This document shows positions 48,974 through 58,599 of a stretch of DNA of 64,000 nt, piece by piece; the stretch's first letter is position 1; each line of letters starts with the position of its first letter. Under the pieces are notes generated by a model. It was given only the letters and a program-made list of their open reading frames with translations. It was not told the origin of the DNA and ran no database searches. The DNA is taken from NCBI GenBank assembly GCA_036383955.1, contig DASVNH010000116.1, positions 11,303 through 75,302 of the forward strand, given 5' to 3'. This stretch comes from JACQFK01 sp036383955. Its GTDB lineage: Bacteria > Planctomycetota > MHYJ01 > JACPRB01. The position numbers and the translations under genes were made by a program.

Positions 48974-49549
48974 CTAGGACTTCGCCTTCTCGACGACGTA
49001 GTGGTGGCCGACCAGCTTGACGATCTTGACCTGGGTTCCGGGCGGCAGCTCCTTGCCGTCGACCGACTGCGCCGGGTTGAGCATCCGGGTCCCGCGCAGC
49101 GTGAACGCGATCTCGCCCAGCCCCTGGTGCGGCAGCGCCACCGTCACCTCGGCCGGGAGGCCGACCGCCTCCTCCGCCGTCCCGTGGCTCGACGCCTGGG
49201 TCACGCTGAACACCTTGTAGAGCAGGTACGCGACGACCAGCGCCGTGAGCGTGGCGCAGATCAGCGCCCCGCCGATGTGCATCAGCGGCGGCCAGAGGAA
49301 GACTTTCTTCAGGATGAGGCCCGCGCCGCCGAAGCCGACCGCCGCCAGCGACAGCGTGACCGGCGACAGGATCGGGAAATGGACGTGGCCCTCCGCCCCG
49401 TGGCCCATGTCGACGTGGTGGCCCCCGACGTCCACATGCGCCTCGGCGGCCCCCGAGAACACGCCCGCCATGAGCCCGCTGACCACGGCGAAGCCGAAGC
49501 CGAGGAGGCCCACGATCCAGTACGCGATTTCGATGCCGTCCATGTTCAT
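48974..49549 (-). CDS. NfeD-like membrane protein with His-rich loop
   Basis: The 191-residue protein has three hydrophobic segments (about 8-30, 58-80, 85-112) and a C-terminal OB-fold-like domain (GLPAEVTVALPHQGLGEIAFTLRGTRMLNPAQSV ... IVKLVGHHYVV), as in the short NfeD (NfeD1b) proteins that work with flotillins. Between the first two helices is HVDVGGHHVDMGHGAEGHVH, a His-rich loop that could bind a metal and is not usual. There is a second Met at position 3. AAGGA is 5-6 nt before the first ATG. TATAGT lies a little further upstream. It is the first gene of the NfeD-flotillin operon. Confidence 0.88.
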   Translation of the reverse strand: MNMDGIEIAYWIVGLLGFGFAVVSGLMAGVFSGAAEAHVDVGGHHVDMGHGAEGHVHFPILSPVTLSLAAVGFGGAGLILKKVFLWPPLMHIGGALICATLTALVVAYLLYKVFSVTQASSHGTAEEAVGLPAEVTVALPHQGLGEIAFTLRGTRMLNPAQSVDGKELPPGTQVKIVKLVGHHYVVEKAKS

Positions 49550-49648
49550 GCGTCCTTGGACCGCCGACTATATCACGGAAGCCGGGCGTTCCGCACGTTT
49601 GACCGGGAGCGGGCCCCGCCGTTACAGGCGTTCACTTTTTCTCGAGTG

Positions 49649-49681
49649 AAGTGTTAACGTTCCAATCCGATTCGGACGTTA

Positions 49682-49687
<6 letters not shown>
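49649..49687. terminator. 39-bp palindrome at the fumarase 3' end
   Basis: AAGTGTTAACGTTCCAATC and GATTCGGACGTTATCACTT flank one base (49668). It overlaps the fumarase stop and lies upstream of the NfeD promoter. It has the same 19-1-19 layout and 35 of 39 bases of the element at 1315-1353. It probably ends the fumarase transcript; there is no U-tract. Confidence 0.65.
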
Positions 49688-51304
<1,617 letters not shown>

Positions 51305-51307
51305 GGC

Positions 51308-51346
51308 AGGTCCAGGAAACAGGTCCAGGTCCAGGAACCCCCGAGG
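51308..51346. repeat. Hexamer repeat with C5/G6 core (locus K)
   Basis: AGGTCC occurs at 51308-51313, 51321-51326 and 51327-51332. It is followed by C5, GA and G6 (51338-51350 region). It lies in the divergent spacer between fumarase and the 51.42-kb operon. A TATGAT box for the latter is at 51387-51392. Confidence 0.65.
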
Positions 51347-51419
51347 GGGGACGTCGATGAGTCTAGCGGGACCCGCGCCCTTTGGCTATGATCGAGGCGC
51401 GGGTCACGGAAAGGACACT

Positions 51420-52451
51420 ATGGCCACCCCCACCCTCCTTCTCCTGCTGCTCGCCCTCCAAAACCCCAAGATCACGGCCACGCTGGCCGAGGCGCCGGGC
51501 CCGAAGATCGTCTGCGAGGGCGCGGCCGCGGTCCCCGACGGCATCATCCTCAACGTCGAGATCTACCTGGCCGGCACCAAGGAGATGCTGAAGCACGAGC
51601 TCGTGCGCGTGAAAGACGAGACGTTCAAGGCGTCCTTCGACCTCTTCCGGGGCCGGGAGCGCAACCTGCCGGGCCAGTATCGCGTCAAGATCCTGTACCA
51701 CGACGCCTTCCAGCTTCCCAACAAGGCCCTGCCCAACGTGCCCAACTTCCACGTCGAGTGCGCGTCCCAGATCGGCACGCCCGCGGAGATCGAGGCCGCG
51801 CACAAGACGGTCCGCGACCGCCTCAGCGCCGACCTCAACGGCTTCAAGGCGGTGGCGGACGACGTCGTCGCGGCCTTCGACGCCGCCCAGGGCAAGCCCG
51901 ACCCCAAGGAGTGGAAGAAGCGGGTCGAGGGCTGGAAGCGGAGCTGCACGGACATCGAGGACCGCGCCGCCGTCGACCCCGACTACAAAGTCCTCGGCTA
52001 CGGCCGCATCACCCAGACGAGCACGGAGTACCTCCGCGAGAAGGTCCGCGGCCTCGTCGAGCACGCCGGCGCCGCGCGCGCCGCCGAGGTCCGGCTCGGC
52101 CGGGAGCAGCTCGAGGGCATGATCCGCTCGATCCTCATTGAAATCGCCCCGGCGGGATCCTCGACCGCCGACCGCCGCCAGCTCGTCGCCCAGGCCCGCG
52201 GCGCCCTCACCGCCGCGCTCGACGCGGAAGGCCCCGCCTTCGCCGCCAGCAAGCGCGCCTTCACCGAGGCCGTCTTCCGCCTCAACCTGAAGGCTTCGGG
52301 GCTGGCCCAGGAAATCCTCCGCCAGATCGCCGAGGACGGCGTCGTGTACTTCGACACCGCCGACGCCAGCCGCGAGTCCGCCAAGCCGCTGGCCGCCCCG
52401 CTCGACAAGAAGCTCGGCGACGCCCTCCGCGAGCTCACGAAGACCGAGTGA
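51420..52451 (+). CDS. Exported hypothetical protein, 343 residues
   Basis: The product begins with the Leu-rich leader MATPTLLLLLLALQ and continues with a beta-rich part (KITATLAEAPGPKIVCEGAAAVPDGIILNVEIYLAG ... GQYRVKILYHDAFQ) that looks like a single Ig-type domain. A long helical region follows (about 110-340). No family is recognised. The ATG at 51420 follows AAAGGA by 5 nt, one of the clearer ribosome sites in the window, and TATGAT (51387-51392) is a likely -10 box. The stop overlaps the GTG of the DRE-TIM gene by 4 nt; it heads a coupled four-gene set. Confidence 0.75.
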   Translation: MATPTLLLLLLALQNPKITATLAEAPGPKIVCEGAAAVPDGIILNVEIYLAGTKEMLKHELVRVKDETFKASFDLFRGRERNLPGQYRVKILYHDAFQLPNKALPNVPNFHVECASQIGTPAEIEAAHKTVRDRLSADLNGFKAVADDVVAAFDAAQGKPDPKEWKKRVEGWKRSCTDIEDRAAVDPDYKVLGYGRITQTSTEYLREKVRGLVEHAGAARAAEVRLGREQLEGMIRSILIEIAPAGSSTADRRQLVAQARGALTAALDAEGPAFAASKRAFTEAVFRLNLKASGLAQEILRQIAEDGVVYFDTADASRESAKPLAAPLDKKLGDALRELTKTE

Positions 52452-53659
52452 AAGACCTGATCCACGACTGGAACGCGGAGAGGGCGCCCGCGCGCCCCCC
52501 CCACCGGATCGAGTTCGACGACGAGACGCTGCGCGACGGCCTCCAGTCCCCCAGCGTGACCCAGCCCACCGTCGCCCAGAAGCTCGAGATCCTGCGCCTG
52601 ATCGACGCCTTGGGCGTCGACACGGCGGACATCGGCCTCCCCGGCGCCGGAGAGGCCGCGAAGGCGGACACCCTCGCCATCGCCCGGGCCATGGCCGACG
52701 AGAAGATGCGCGTCACGGGCAACTGCGCGGCCCGCACCCTCGAGGCGGACCTCGCCCCCATCGCCGAGATCGCGCAGAAGACCGGGCGTCCCCTCGCCGC
52801 CGCGATGTTCATCGGCTCGTCGCCCATCCGCCTCTACGCGGAGGACTGGACGATCGACACCCTGGTCGAGCACACCCGCCGGGCGACCACGTTCGCCGTG
52901 AAGAACGGCATCGAGGTCATGTACGTCACCGAGGACACGACCCGCGCGCGCCCGGGGGACCTCGAGCGCCTGTTCCTGACGGCCGTCGAATGCGGCGCCA
53001 CCCGTCTCTGCCTCTGCGACACCTGCGGCCACGCGACGCCCTCCGGCGCCCAGGCGCTGGTGCGCTGGACGCGGAAGCTGCTCGACGACCGCAATCTCGG
53101 CCACGTCAAGATCGACTGGCACGGCCACATGGACCGCGGGCTCGGCGTCTGGAACGCGGTCGCGGCGGCCGAGGCGGGCGCCCACCGCCTCCACGGCACC
53201 GCGTTGGGCGTCGGCGAGCGCGTCGGCAACGCCCCGCTCGACCAGATCCTCGTGAACCTCAAGCTGCTCGGCTGGATCGACCTCGACCTGCGCCCGCTCG
53301 CGGACTACTGCCGCAAGGTCTCCGCCTACACGGGCGTGCCCATCCCCCACGGCTACCCGGTCGTCGGCAAGGACGCCTTCGAGACCGCCACCGGCACGCA
53401 CGCCGCCGCGATCCTGAAGGCGGCCCGCAAGGGCGACGCCTGGCTCGCCGACCGCGTCTACTCCGGCGTCCCCGCCGCGGATTTCGGGAGGTCGCAGGAG
53501 ATCGCCATCGGCCCCCTGAGCGGGAAGTCGAACGTGCTCTGGTGGCTCGAGCGCCGCGGCCTGCCCGCCACCGACGCCGCCGTGGCGGCCGTCCTCGAAC
53601 GCGCCAAGCGCTCCAGCCGCGTCCTCACCGACGACGAGATCCGGGAGGCGCTGCCGTGA
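52448..53659 (+). CDS. DRE-TIM metallolyase (isopropylmalate/homocitrate synthase-like)
   Basis: The 403-residue protein is a TIM-barrel acyl-CoA condensing enzyme of the HMGL-like family: FDDETLRDGLQSPSV (the Asp-Arg pair that binds metal and substrate), the DTADIGLPGAGE block, CLCDTCGHATPSGA and the metal-binding WHGHMDRGLGVWNAVAAAEAGAHRLHGTALGVGERVGNAPLD. Family members condense acetyl-CoA with a 2-oxoacid (2-isopropylmalate, homocitrate, citramalate). There is no C-terminal allosteric LeuA domain, so it is not a standard 2-isopropylmalate synthase. The substrate is not predictable here. The GTG start is fixed by the 4-nt GTGA overlap with the preceding stop. It is followed by a mini-flotillin gene with another 4-nt overlap. 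Confidence 0.85.
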   Translation: MKDLIHDWNAERAPARPPHRIEFDDETLRDGLQSPSVTQPTVAQKLEILRLIDALGVDTADIGLPGAGEAAKADTLAIARAMADEKMRVTGNCAARTLEADLAPIAEIAQKTGRPLAAAMFIGSSPIRLYAEDWTIDTLVEHTRRATTFAVKNGIEVMYVTEDTTRARPGDLERLFLTAVECGATRLCLCDTCGHATPSGAQALVRWTRKLLDDRNLGHVKIDWHGHMDRGLGVWNAVAAAEAGAHRLHGTALGVGERVGNAPLDQILVNLKLLGWIDLDLRPLADYCRKVSAYTGVPIPHGYPVVGKDAFETATGTHAAAILKAARKGDAWLADRVYSGVPAADFGRSQEIAIGPLSGKSNVLWWLERRGLPATDAAVAAVLERAKRSSRVLTDDEIREALP

Positions 53660-54126
53660 CCGACGGCCTCTTCCTGGCGTTCGTCGTCGGCGGCATGCTG
53701 GCGGCCTCCTTCGTGTTCGCCCTCGTCTTCGCGATCCGCTTCACTCGCGTCGGCCCGGATGAGGCTCTCATCATCACCGGCTTGAAGCAGCAAAACGGCG
53801 AGCGCTTCCGCGTCGTCATTGCGGGCGGCACCTTCGTCTGGCCCGTCCTCGAGATGGCCCGCCGTCTCTCCCTCGCCCCCATCCCCGTCCAGGCCGGAAA
53901 CGGCCGCCGTCTCGCCGACGGATTCGTCAGGATCAAGCCGGACCGGAAGGCCGTCGCCAAAGCCGCCGAGCGCTTTGTGTCGATGTCTCCTCAGGACCTC
54001 GGCCGCGCCGTCTCCCAGATCGTCGAGAGCGCGCTGAACGCCGACGCCCCCGCCGCGGCGGCCGCGGAAGCGCTGGAACCGATGGGCCTGGAGATCGTGT
54101 CCCTGAGCGTCAAGGACCGGGCATGA
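53656..54126 (+). CDS. Truncated flotillin-like protein (SPFH part only)
   Basis: The 156-residue product has an N-terminal membrane segment (about 5-27) and the first part of an SPFH domain (FTRVGPDEALIITGLKQQNGERFRVVIAGGTFVWPVLEMARRLSLAPIPV), then a shortened second part (RFVSMSPQDLGRAVSQIVESALNA ... EPMGLEIVSLSVKD). It aligns with residues about 1-195 of the flotillin at 47.5 kb but lacks the long coiled coil needed for normal oligomer assembly. The GTG overlaps the DRE-TIM stop by 4 nt (GTGA), and its TGA overlaps the next ATG by 4 nt. So it is kept in a tight operon and is probably functional, not debris. It may modify the full flotillin complex; that is a guess. Confidence 0.8.
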   Translation: MTDGLFLAFVVGGMLAASFVFALVFAIRFTRVGPDEALIITGLKQQNGERFRVVIAGGTFVWPVLEMARRLSLAPIPVQAGNGRRLADGFVRIKPDRKAVAKAAERFVSMSPQDLGRAVSQIVESALNADAPAAAAAEALEPMGLEIVSLSVKDRA

Positions 54127-54821
54127 AGCGCAAGAAGCCTCTCGTCGGCATCAACACCAAGCTGGTCGCCGACGGCGCCGACCTCTACCAGAAGCTCGAC
54201 CGCCACTACGTCCGGGCCGTCGAGCGCGCCGGCGGCGTCCCCGTGATTCTGCCGCTGTTCCGTTCGACCTCCGACGCCCGGGCTTATCTCGAGCGCCTGG
54301 ACGCCGTCGTCTTCACGGGCGGGCCGGACCTGGATCCGAAGCGCTGGAACGAGCCCCTGCACCCGAAGGCCGAGTTGCTCCATCCGGAGCGCGAGACGAG
54401 CGACTTCGCCGCGCTCAAGGCCGCCCTCGCCCTGGACCTGCCGGTCCTCGCGATCTGCTGCGGCGCCCAGGAGCTCAACGTCGCGCTCGGCGGCTCGCTC
54501 CACCAGCACGTCCCCGACCTCCCCGGCGTGAAGGCCCACGCGGACGGCTGCGTCCACGAGGTCGCCCTGACGGAGTCGATGACCGCCGACATCCTCGGCA
54601 CGCGGCGGCCGTCGGTGAACTCCTACCACCACCAGGCGTGCAACAAGATCGGCCGCGGCCTTCGGATCACCGCCGAAAGTCCCGACGGCCTGGTGGAGGG
54701 CGTCGAAAGCGTCCGCCACCGCTGGGTCGTCGGCGTGCAGTGGCATCCCGAGCGGATGGGCGACGACGCGCGCCAGCGCCGGCTGTTTAGCGCGGTAGTC
54801 GACGCCGCCAAAAAACCATAA
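54123..54821 (+). CDS. Class I glutamine-amidotransferase-like hydrolase, peptidase C26/PuuD type
   Basis: The 232-residue protein matches the gamma-glutamyl-gamma-aminobutyrate hydrolase family: VFTGGPDLDPKRW, AICCGAQELNVALGGSLHQH with the nucleophile Cys, VNSYHHQACNKIG, and VGVQWHPERMG with the catalytic His-x-Glu. Such enzymes cleave gamma-glutamyl amide bonds. The ATG overlaps the mini-flotillin stop by 4 nt. It is the last gene of its operon and is followed by a hairpin and then the ATP-grasp/alpha-E/Anbu operon. A link between the two (peptide made by ATP-grasp, cleaved here) is plausible but not shown. Confidence 0.9.
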   Translation: MKRKKPLVGINTKLVADGADLYQKLDRHYVRAVERAGGVPVILPLFRSTSDARAYLERLDAVVFTGGPDLDPKRWNEPLHPKAELLHPERETSDFAALKAALALDLPVLAICCGAQELNVALGGSLHQHVPDLPGVKAHADGCVHEVALTESMTADILGTRRPSVNSYHHQACNKIGRGLRITAESPDGLVEGVESVRHRWVVGVQWHPERMGDDARQRRLFSAVVDAAKKP

Positions 54822-54842
54822 ATCGTACTGTCCAATTTATGG
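54816..54842. terminator. CCATAAAT/ATTTATGG hairpin after the C26 gene
   Basis: CCATAAAT (54816-54823, overlapping the stop codon) and ATTTATGG (54835-54842) are exact reverse complements around 11 nt. Two further small hairpins (GGGCTACC/GGTAGGCCC; CCCACC-TCGC-GGTGGG) follow before the sigma-54 site. The AT-rich stem is unusual here. A termination role is likely by position. Confidence 0.5.
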
Positions 54843-54922
54843 TGGGCTACCCGCCGGTAGGCCCGACACGGGGTTCCTACCTGGGGGATCCCCTGACCCG
54901 CGACTCCCACCTCGCGGTGGGC

Positions 54923-54938
54923 TGGCACGGCCCTTGCT
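54923..54938 (+). promoter_or_regulatory. Sigma-54 promoter (-24/-12)
   Basis: TGGCACGGCCCTTGCT matches the full consensus TGGCACG-N4-TTGCW. GG is at 54924-54925 and GC at 54936-54937. Predicted start is 54949, directly before the GTG at 54950. It shares 19 of 21 bases with the site at 42926-42946, including flanking CTCC. Confidence 0.78.
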
Positions 54939-54949
54939 CTCCGGAGGGG

Positions 54950-56434
54950 GTGCGATTCGACGACTACGAGACCGAGGGCTACTACGACGAGTGGATGGAG
55001 GCGGCGGGTCTGCCCCGTCCCGAGGCGCGCTTCCTCGTGCGGATGCTGCGATCCCTGCCCGACGGCGAGCTGGCCGCCCGGCAAGCCGCGGCCGAGCGGG
55101 CGCTCCTCCGGATGGGCATCACGTTCAACGTCTACGGCCACCAGGCCGGCACGGAGAAGGTGTGGCCCTTCGACCTCCTCCCTCGCGTGGTGGCCCTCGA
55201 CGAGTGGCGCAAGGTCGAGCGGGGGCTGCGCCAGCGCGTCGAGGCGCTCAACCTGTTCCTCAACGACGTCTACCACGGGCAGCGGATCCTCCGCGCGGGC
55301 GTGATTCCCGAGGGCGTGATCCGCACCGCCCGCGCCTACCGCCCCGAGTGCGAAGGCCTCCGGCCGCCCACCGGCATCTGGGCCCACATCACCGGCACCG
55401 ATCTCGTGCGCGACCGCGACGGCCGCCTCTACGTCCTCGAGGACAACCTCCGCTGCCCCTCCGGCGTCTCCTACGTCCTCGAGAACCGGCAGGTCATGAA
55501 GCGCGTCTTCCCGCGCGTGTTCCAGTCCTCGCGCGTCCTGCCCGTCGACGACTACCCCAGCCGCCTCCTGGAGACCCTCCAGTTCGTCGCCCCCCGCGGC
55601 TCCGCCGGCGCGCGCGTGGCCGTGCTCACCCCCGGCATCTACAACTCCGCCTACTTCGAGCACGCCTTCCTCGCCCGCCGCATGGGCGCGGAGCTCGTCG
55701 AGGGCCGCGACCTCCGCGTCGAAGGCAACCGGGTGCTCATGCGCACCACGCGCGGGATGGAGAGGGTCGACGTCCTGTACCGCCGCATCGACGACGACTT
55801 CCTCGACCCCGACGTCTTTCGCGCCGACTCGACGCTCGGAGTGCCCGGCCTCATGCGGGCCTACCGGGAAGGCGGCGTCACCCTCGTGAACGCCCCGGGC
55901 ACGGGCGTGGCGGACGACAAGGGGATCTACCCTTACGTGCCGAAGATGATCCGCTACTACCTGGGCGAGGAGCCCCTCCTGCCCAACGTCCCCACCTATC
56001 TCTGCGCCGACCCGGCGGAGCGCGCGTACGTCCTCGAACACCTGGACGAGCTCGTCGTCAAGGCCGCCAACGAGTCCGGCGGCTACGGCATGCTGGTCGG
56101 CCCGCACTCCACGAAAGCGGAGCGGGCGGAGTTCGCCACGCGCATCCAGGCCCAGCCGCGGAACTACATCGCCCAGCCGACCCTGTCCCTGTCGCGAGTG
56201 CCGACGCTCGTCGACGGCCGCTGCGAAGGACGTCATGTCGACCTCCGCCCCTTCGTCCTCTACGGCCAGGAGATCTACGTGCAGCCCGGCGGCCTCACCC
56301 GCGTCGCCCTCCGCAAGGGCTCCCTCGTCGTGAACTCCTCGCAGGGCGGCGGCAGCAAGGACACCTGGGTCCTCCCCGCCGTCCCCGCGGACCAGGACGT
56401 CGAAACCCCCTCGCGCGCGGCGGTGGAGGTCTGA
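54950..56434 (+). CDS. Circularly permuted type 2 ATP-grasp protein
   Basis: The 494-residue protein belongs to the circularly permuted ATP-grasp (DUF404/DUF407) group, predicted peptide ligases. Seen are YYDEWMEAAGLPRPEARFL near the start, GITFNVYGHQAGTEKVWPFDLLPRV, LNLFLNDVYHGQRIL, YVLEDNLRCPSGVSYVLENRQ, NAPGTGVADDKGIYPYVPKMIRYYLGEEPLL, VLEHLDELVVKAANESGGYGMLVG and a C-terminal VQPGGLTRVALRKGSLVVNSSQGGGSKDTWVL. All are hallmarks of the family. The frame is open from an ATG at 54839, but I start at GTG 54950, because a sigma-54 promoter precedes it and the upstream residues do not resemble the family. The stop shares one base with the alpha-E start, so the two form an operon. Confidence 0.93.
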   Translation: MRFDDYETEGYYDEWMEAAGLPRPEARFLVRMLRSLPDGELAARQAAAERALLRMGITFNVYGHQAGTEKVWPFDLLPRVVALDEWRKVERGLRQRVEALNLFLNDVYHGQRILRAGVIPEGVIRTARAYRPECEGLRPPTGIWAHITGTDLVRDRDGRLYVLEDNLRCPSGVSYVLENRQVMKRVFPRVFQSSRVLPVDDYPSRLLETLQFVAPRGSAGARVAVLTPGIYNSAYFEHAFLARRMGAELVEGRDLRVEGNRVLMRTTRGMERVDVLYRRIDDDFLDPDVFRADSTLGVPGLMRAYREGGVTLVNAPGTGVADDKGIYPYVPKMIRYYLGEEPLLPNVPTYLCADPAERAYVLEHLDELVVKAANESGGYGMLVGPHSTKAERAEFATRIQAQPRNYIAQPTLSLSRVPTLVDGRCEGRHVDLRPFVLYGQEIYVQPGGLTRVALRKGSLVVNSSQGGGSKDTWVLPAVPADQDVETPSRAAVEV

Positions 56435-57369
56435 TGCTCGCCCGGGCCGCGGACTCGATGTACTGGATCGGCCGCTACGTGGAGCGCGCGGAGAACATCG
56501 CGCGGCTGATCGACGTCCATCTGCACCTCCAGCTCGACCTGCCCCCCGGCGCGCCCGAGTCCTGGAAGCCCCTGGTCGGGACCACGGGCGACCTCCTCCG
56601 CTTCCTGGAGCGCTACGACGCGACGACGCGCGAGACCGCCCTGGACTTCCTCGCCTTCGACGAGGGGAATCCCAACTCGATCCTCTCCTGCCTCCGGAGC
56701 GCGCGCGAAAACGCGCGGTCGACGCGCGACATCCTGTCGGCCGCGCAGTGGGAGCACCTGAACGCGACGTTCCTGGAGATCTCCGACGACGGCGCCCGCG
56801 CGCGCGCGGCGGACGCGCCCTACGACTTCTTCGGGGAGATCCGCCTGGCGGGCCGGCTCTTCGAGGGCCTGAGCGACGACACGATGCTGCACGGCGAGGC
56901 CTGGCACTTCGGCCGCCTGGGGCGCTTCATCGAGCGCGCCGACAAGATCTCGCGAGTCCTCGACCTGCCCCATTTCATTCCCGGCGGCGCCGCCGAGGAG
57001 GCCGCCTGGTCCGCCGTCCTCGAGTCGGCCGGCGCCCTGGAGCTCTACCGGAAGCGTCACGGGCGCCTGAAGGGGGCGAGCGCGGTCGACTTCCTGTTCC
57101 TCGACCGGGAGTTCCCGCGCTCGGCGCACTTCTGCCTCGCCGCCGCCGAGGAGTCCCTGCACGCGCTCACGGGCACCCCGGCCGGCACGTTCCGCCACGC
57201 GGCGGAGCAGCGGCTCGGCCAGCTCCGCGCGGAGCTCGCGTTCGCGCGCGGCGAGGAGATCGTCGAGAGCGGGCTCCACGACGTCCTCGACGCCTTCCAG
57301 CTCAAGCTGAACCTGGCCGGCGACGCCGTCGGCGAACGCTTCTTCGTCGCGGAGGAGGCCGTCGCGTGA
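56434..57369 (+). CDS. Alpha-E domain protein (DUF403)
   Basis: The 311-residue all-helical protein opens with MLARAADSMYWIGRYVERAENIARLIDVH, the family signature, and contains NPNSILSCLRSARENARSTRDILS and the later GEAWHFGRLGRFIERADKISRVLDL repeat. Alpha-E proteins always accompany circularly permuted ATP-grasp proteins and are thought to assist the peptide-ligase reaction; no catalytic role of their own is proved. The ATG shares one base with the ATP-grasp stop and its TGA overlaps the Anbu start by 4 nt (GTGA). Confidence 0.94.
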   Translation: MLARAADSMYWIGRYVERAENIARLIDVHLHLQLDLPPGAPESWKPLVGTTGDLLRFLERYDATTRETALDFLAFDEGNPNSILSCLRSARENARSTRDILSAAQWEHLNATFLEISDDGARARAADAPYDFFGEIRLAGRLFEGLSDDTMLHGEAWHFGRLGRFIERADKISRVLDLPHFIPGGAAEEAAWSAVLESAGALELYRKRHGRLKGASAVDFLFLDREFPRSAHFCLAAAEESLHALTGTPAGTFRHAAEQRLGQLRAELAFARGEEIVESGLHDVLDAFQLKLNLAGDAVGERFFVAEEAVA

Positions 57370-58139
57370 CCTTCTGCCTCGGCATCCGGGTGCGGGACGG
57401 CCTGGTCGGGCTCGCCGACACGCGCGTGACCACGGGGAGCGAGGTGATCACGGCGCGGAAGGTGTCGACGTTCACCGGGCCGCGCCGCAACCTCTTCGTC
57501 ATGACCTCCGGCCTGCGCTCGGTGCGCGACAAGGCGCTGACGTACTTCGACGAGGCGTGGGAGAAGCAGGATCCCGGCATGGACCGGCTGTTCAAGGCGG
57601 TGAACCTGTTCGCGGCGCAGGTCCGGCGGGTGTCGAACGAAGACCGCGAGGCCCTGGAGCGGTGCGGGCTGCAGTTCAACCTTCATGCCCTGGTCGGGGG
57701 GCAGATGGAGAACGATCCGGAGCACCGGCTCTACCTGGTCTATCCGCAAGGCAACTGGGTGGAGGTGGGGGAAGGCACGGCCTACAGCGTCATCGGGGCC
57801 CAGGGCTACGGCAAGCCCGTGCTCGACCGCACGCTCAAGCCCTCCGACTCCATGCGCTTCGCGCTCAAAGTCGGGTTCCTGGCCTTCGACTCCACGCGCA
57901 TCAGCGCGGCGGACGTCGACTTCCCCATCGACGTCGTGCTCTACGCGAAGGGCGAATTCCGGATGATCGAGCACCGCTTCGAGAAAGCGGACCTGCAGGA
58001 GATCTCGACCTGGTGGCAGGACCGCCTGCGCCAGTCGGTGAACGAGCTGCCCCGCTCGTGGATGGAGCGCGTCTTCTCCAAGCTCGAGCCGCGCCCGCCG
58101 GCCTCCGACGCCGTCCAGGCCGCCGCCCAGCAGCAATAG
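57366..58139 (+). CDS. Anbu-type proteasome-like peptidase
   Basis: The 257-residue protein resembles Anbu (bacterial proteasome homologue, Ntn-hydrolase fold): it begins MTFCLGIRVRDGLVGLADTRVTTGSEVITARKVSTF, with the Thr after the start Met as the likely nucleophile, a Lys further on (ITARK) and GLADTR, as in HslV and 20S beta subunits. No propeptide is visible. It is encoded with ATP-grasp and alpha-E genes, a combination known in many bacteria. The GTG start is fixed by the 4-nt overlap. The family generally has a transglutaminase-like partner, which is not in this operon. The substrate peptide is unknown. Confidence 0.9.
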   Translation: MTFCLGIRVRDGLVGLADTRVTTGSEVITARKVSTFTGPRRNLFVMTSGLRSVRDKALTYFDEAWEKQDPGMDRLFKAVNLFAAQVRRVSNEDREALERCGLQFNLHALVGGQMENDPEHRLYLVYPQGNWVEVGEGTAYSVIGAQGYGKPVLDRTLKPSDSMRFALKVGFLAFDSTRISAADVDFPIDVVLYAKGEFRMIEHRFEKADLQEISTWWQDRLRQSVNELPRSWMERVFSKLEPRPPASDAVQAAAQQQ

Positions 58140-58203
58140 CGCCGAACCTTTTCGCGCGGGGTCCGTTGATCTCTTTCGCGTGCCAGCGCTCAGGAGGCAC
58201 GCC

Positions 58204-58599
58204 ATGCCCCGCGTCGCGTGGTCCATCGGCCTGCACGTCCTTCTCGCGCTGATCCTGGCCCTCGGCTGGGTCGTGCCGGCGCCCGAGGACACCCTGGTTC
58301 TGCGCTGCCCGCGGCCGCTCCGGCTGACCCAGGCCCGCCCGTCCGAGTTTGAGAAGCAGGTCGACAACCATCCACCCATCTATCCGAAGGACTTCCAGCC
58401 GGACCGCGTCATCATCAACGACGCGGACGAGGTCGTCGAGAACACCACCCCTGAAAACCTCCGGGGAACGGCCTATGCGGGGGACTCGACCGACTTCGTA
58501 AGCTTTCAGCCGTTCCTGGGCAAGACGCTTCGCGTCAACGTCGGCCTCGGAGGCGGGGCGTCCGGTCGCTACGGGAGCGCCAAAGCTTCCTTCGGCTGA
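58204..58599 (+). CDS. N-terminal membrane part of an interrupted alpha-toroid gene
   Basis: The 131-residue open part begins at an ATG with AGGAGG 6 nt upstream, a clear ribosome site. It has a membrane helix (about 6-25, SIGLHVLLALILALGWVV), then VDNHPPIYPKDFQPDRVIINDADEVVENTTPENLRGTAYAGDSTDFVSF and a Gly-rich end (NVGLGGGASGRYGSAKASFG) before TGA at 58597-58599. Planctomycetal proteins of this type normally continue directly into a squalene-cyclase-like repeat domain, which is what follows here in the same frame after 17 codons and a second TGA. So this is probably the first half of one gene of about 484 codons. Confidence 0.75.
   Translation: MPRVAWSIGLHVLLALILALGWVVPAPEDTLVLRCPRPLRLTQARPSEFEKQVDNHPPIYPKDFQPDRVIINDADEVVENTTPENLRGTAYAGDSTDFVSFQPFLGKTLRVNVGLGGGASGRYGSAKASFG

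Noticed and set aside
54839..54949. ATG at 54839 as start of the ATP-grasp protein
   Set aside because: The extra 37 residues do not resemble the family, and a full sigma-54 promoter lies within them.
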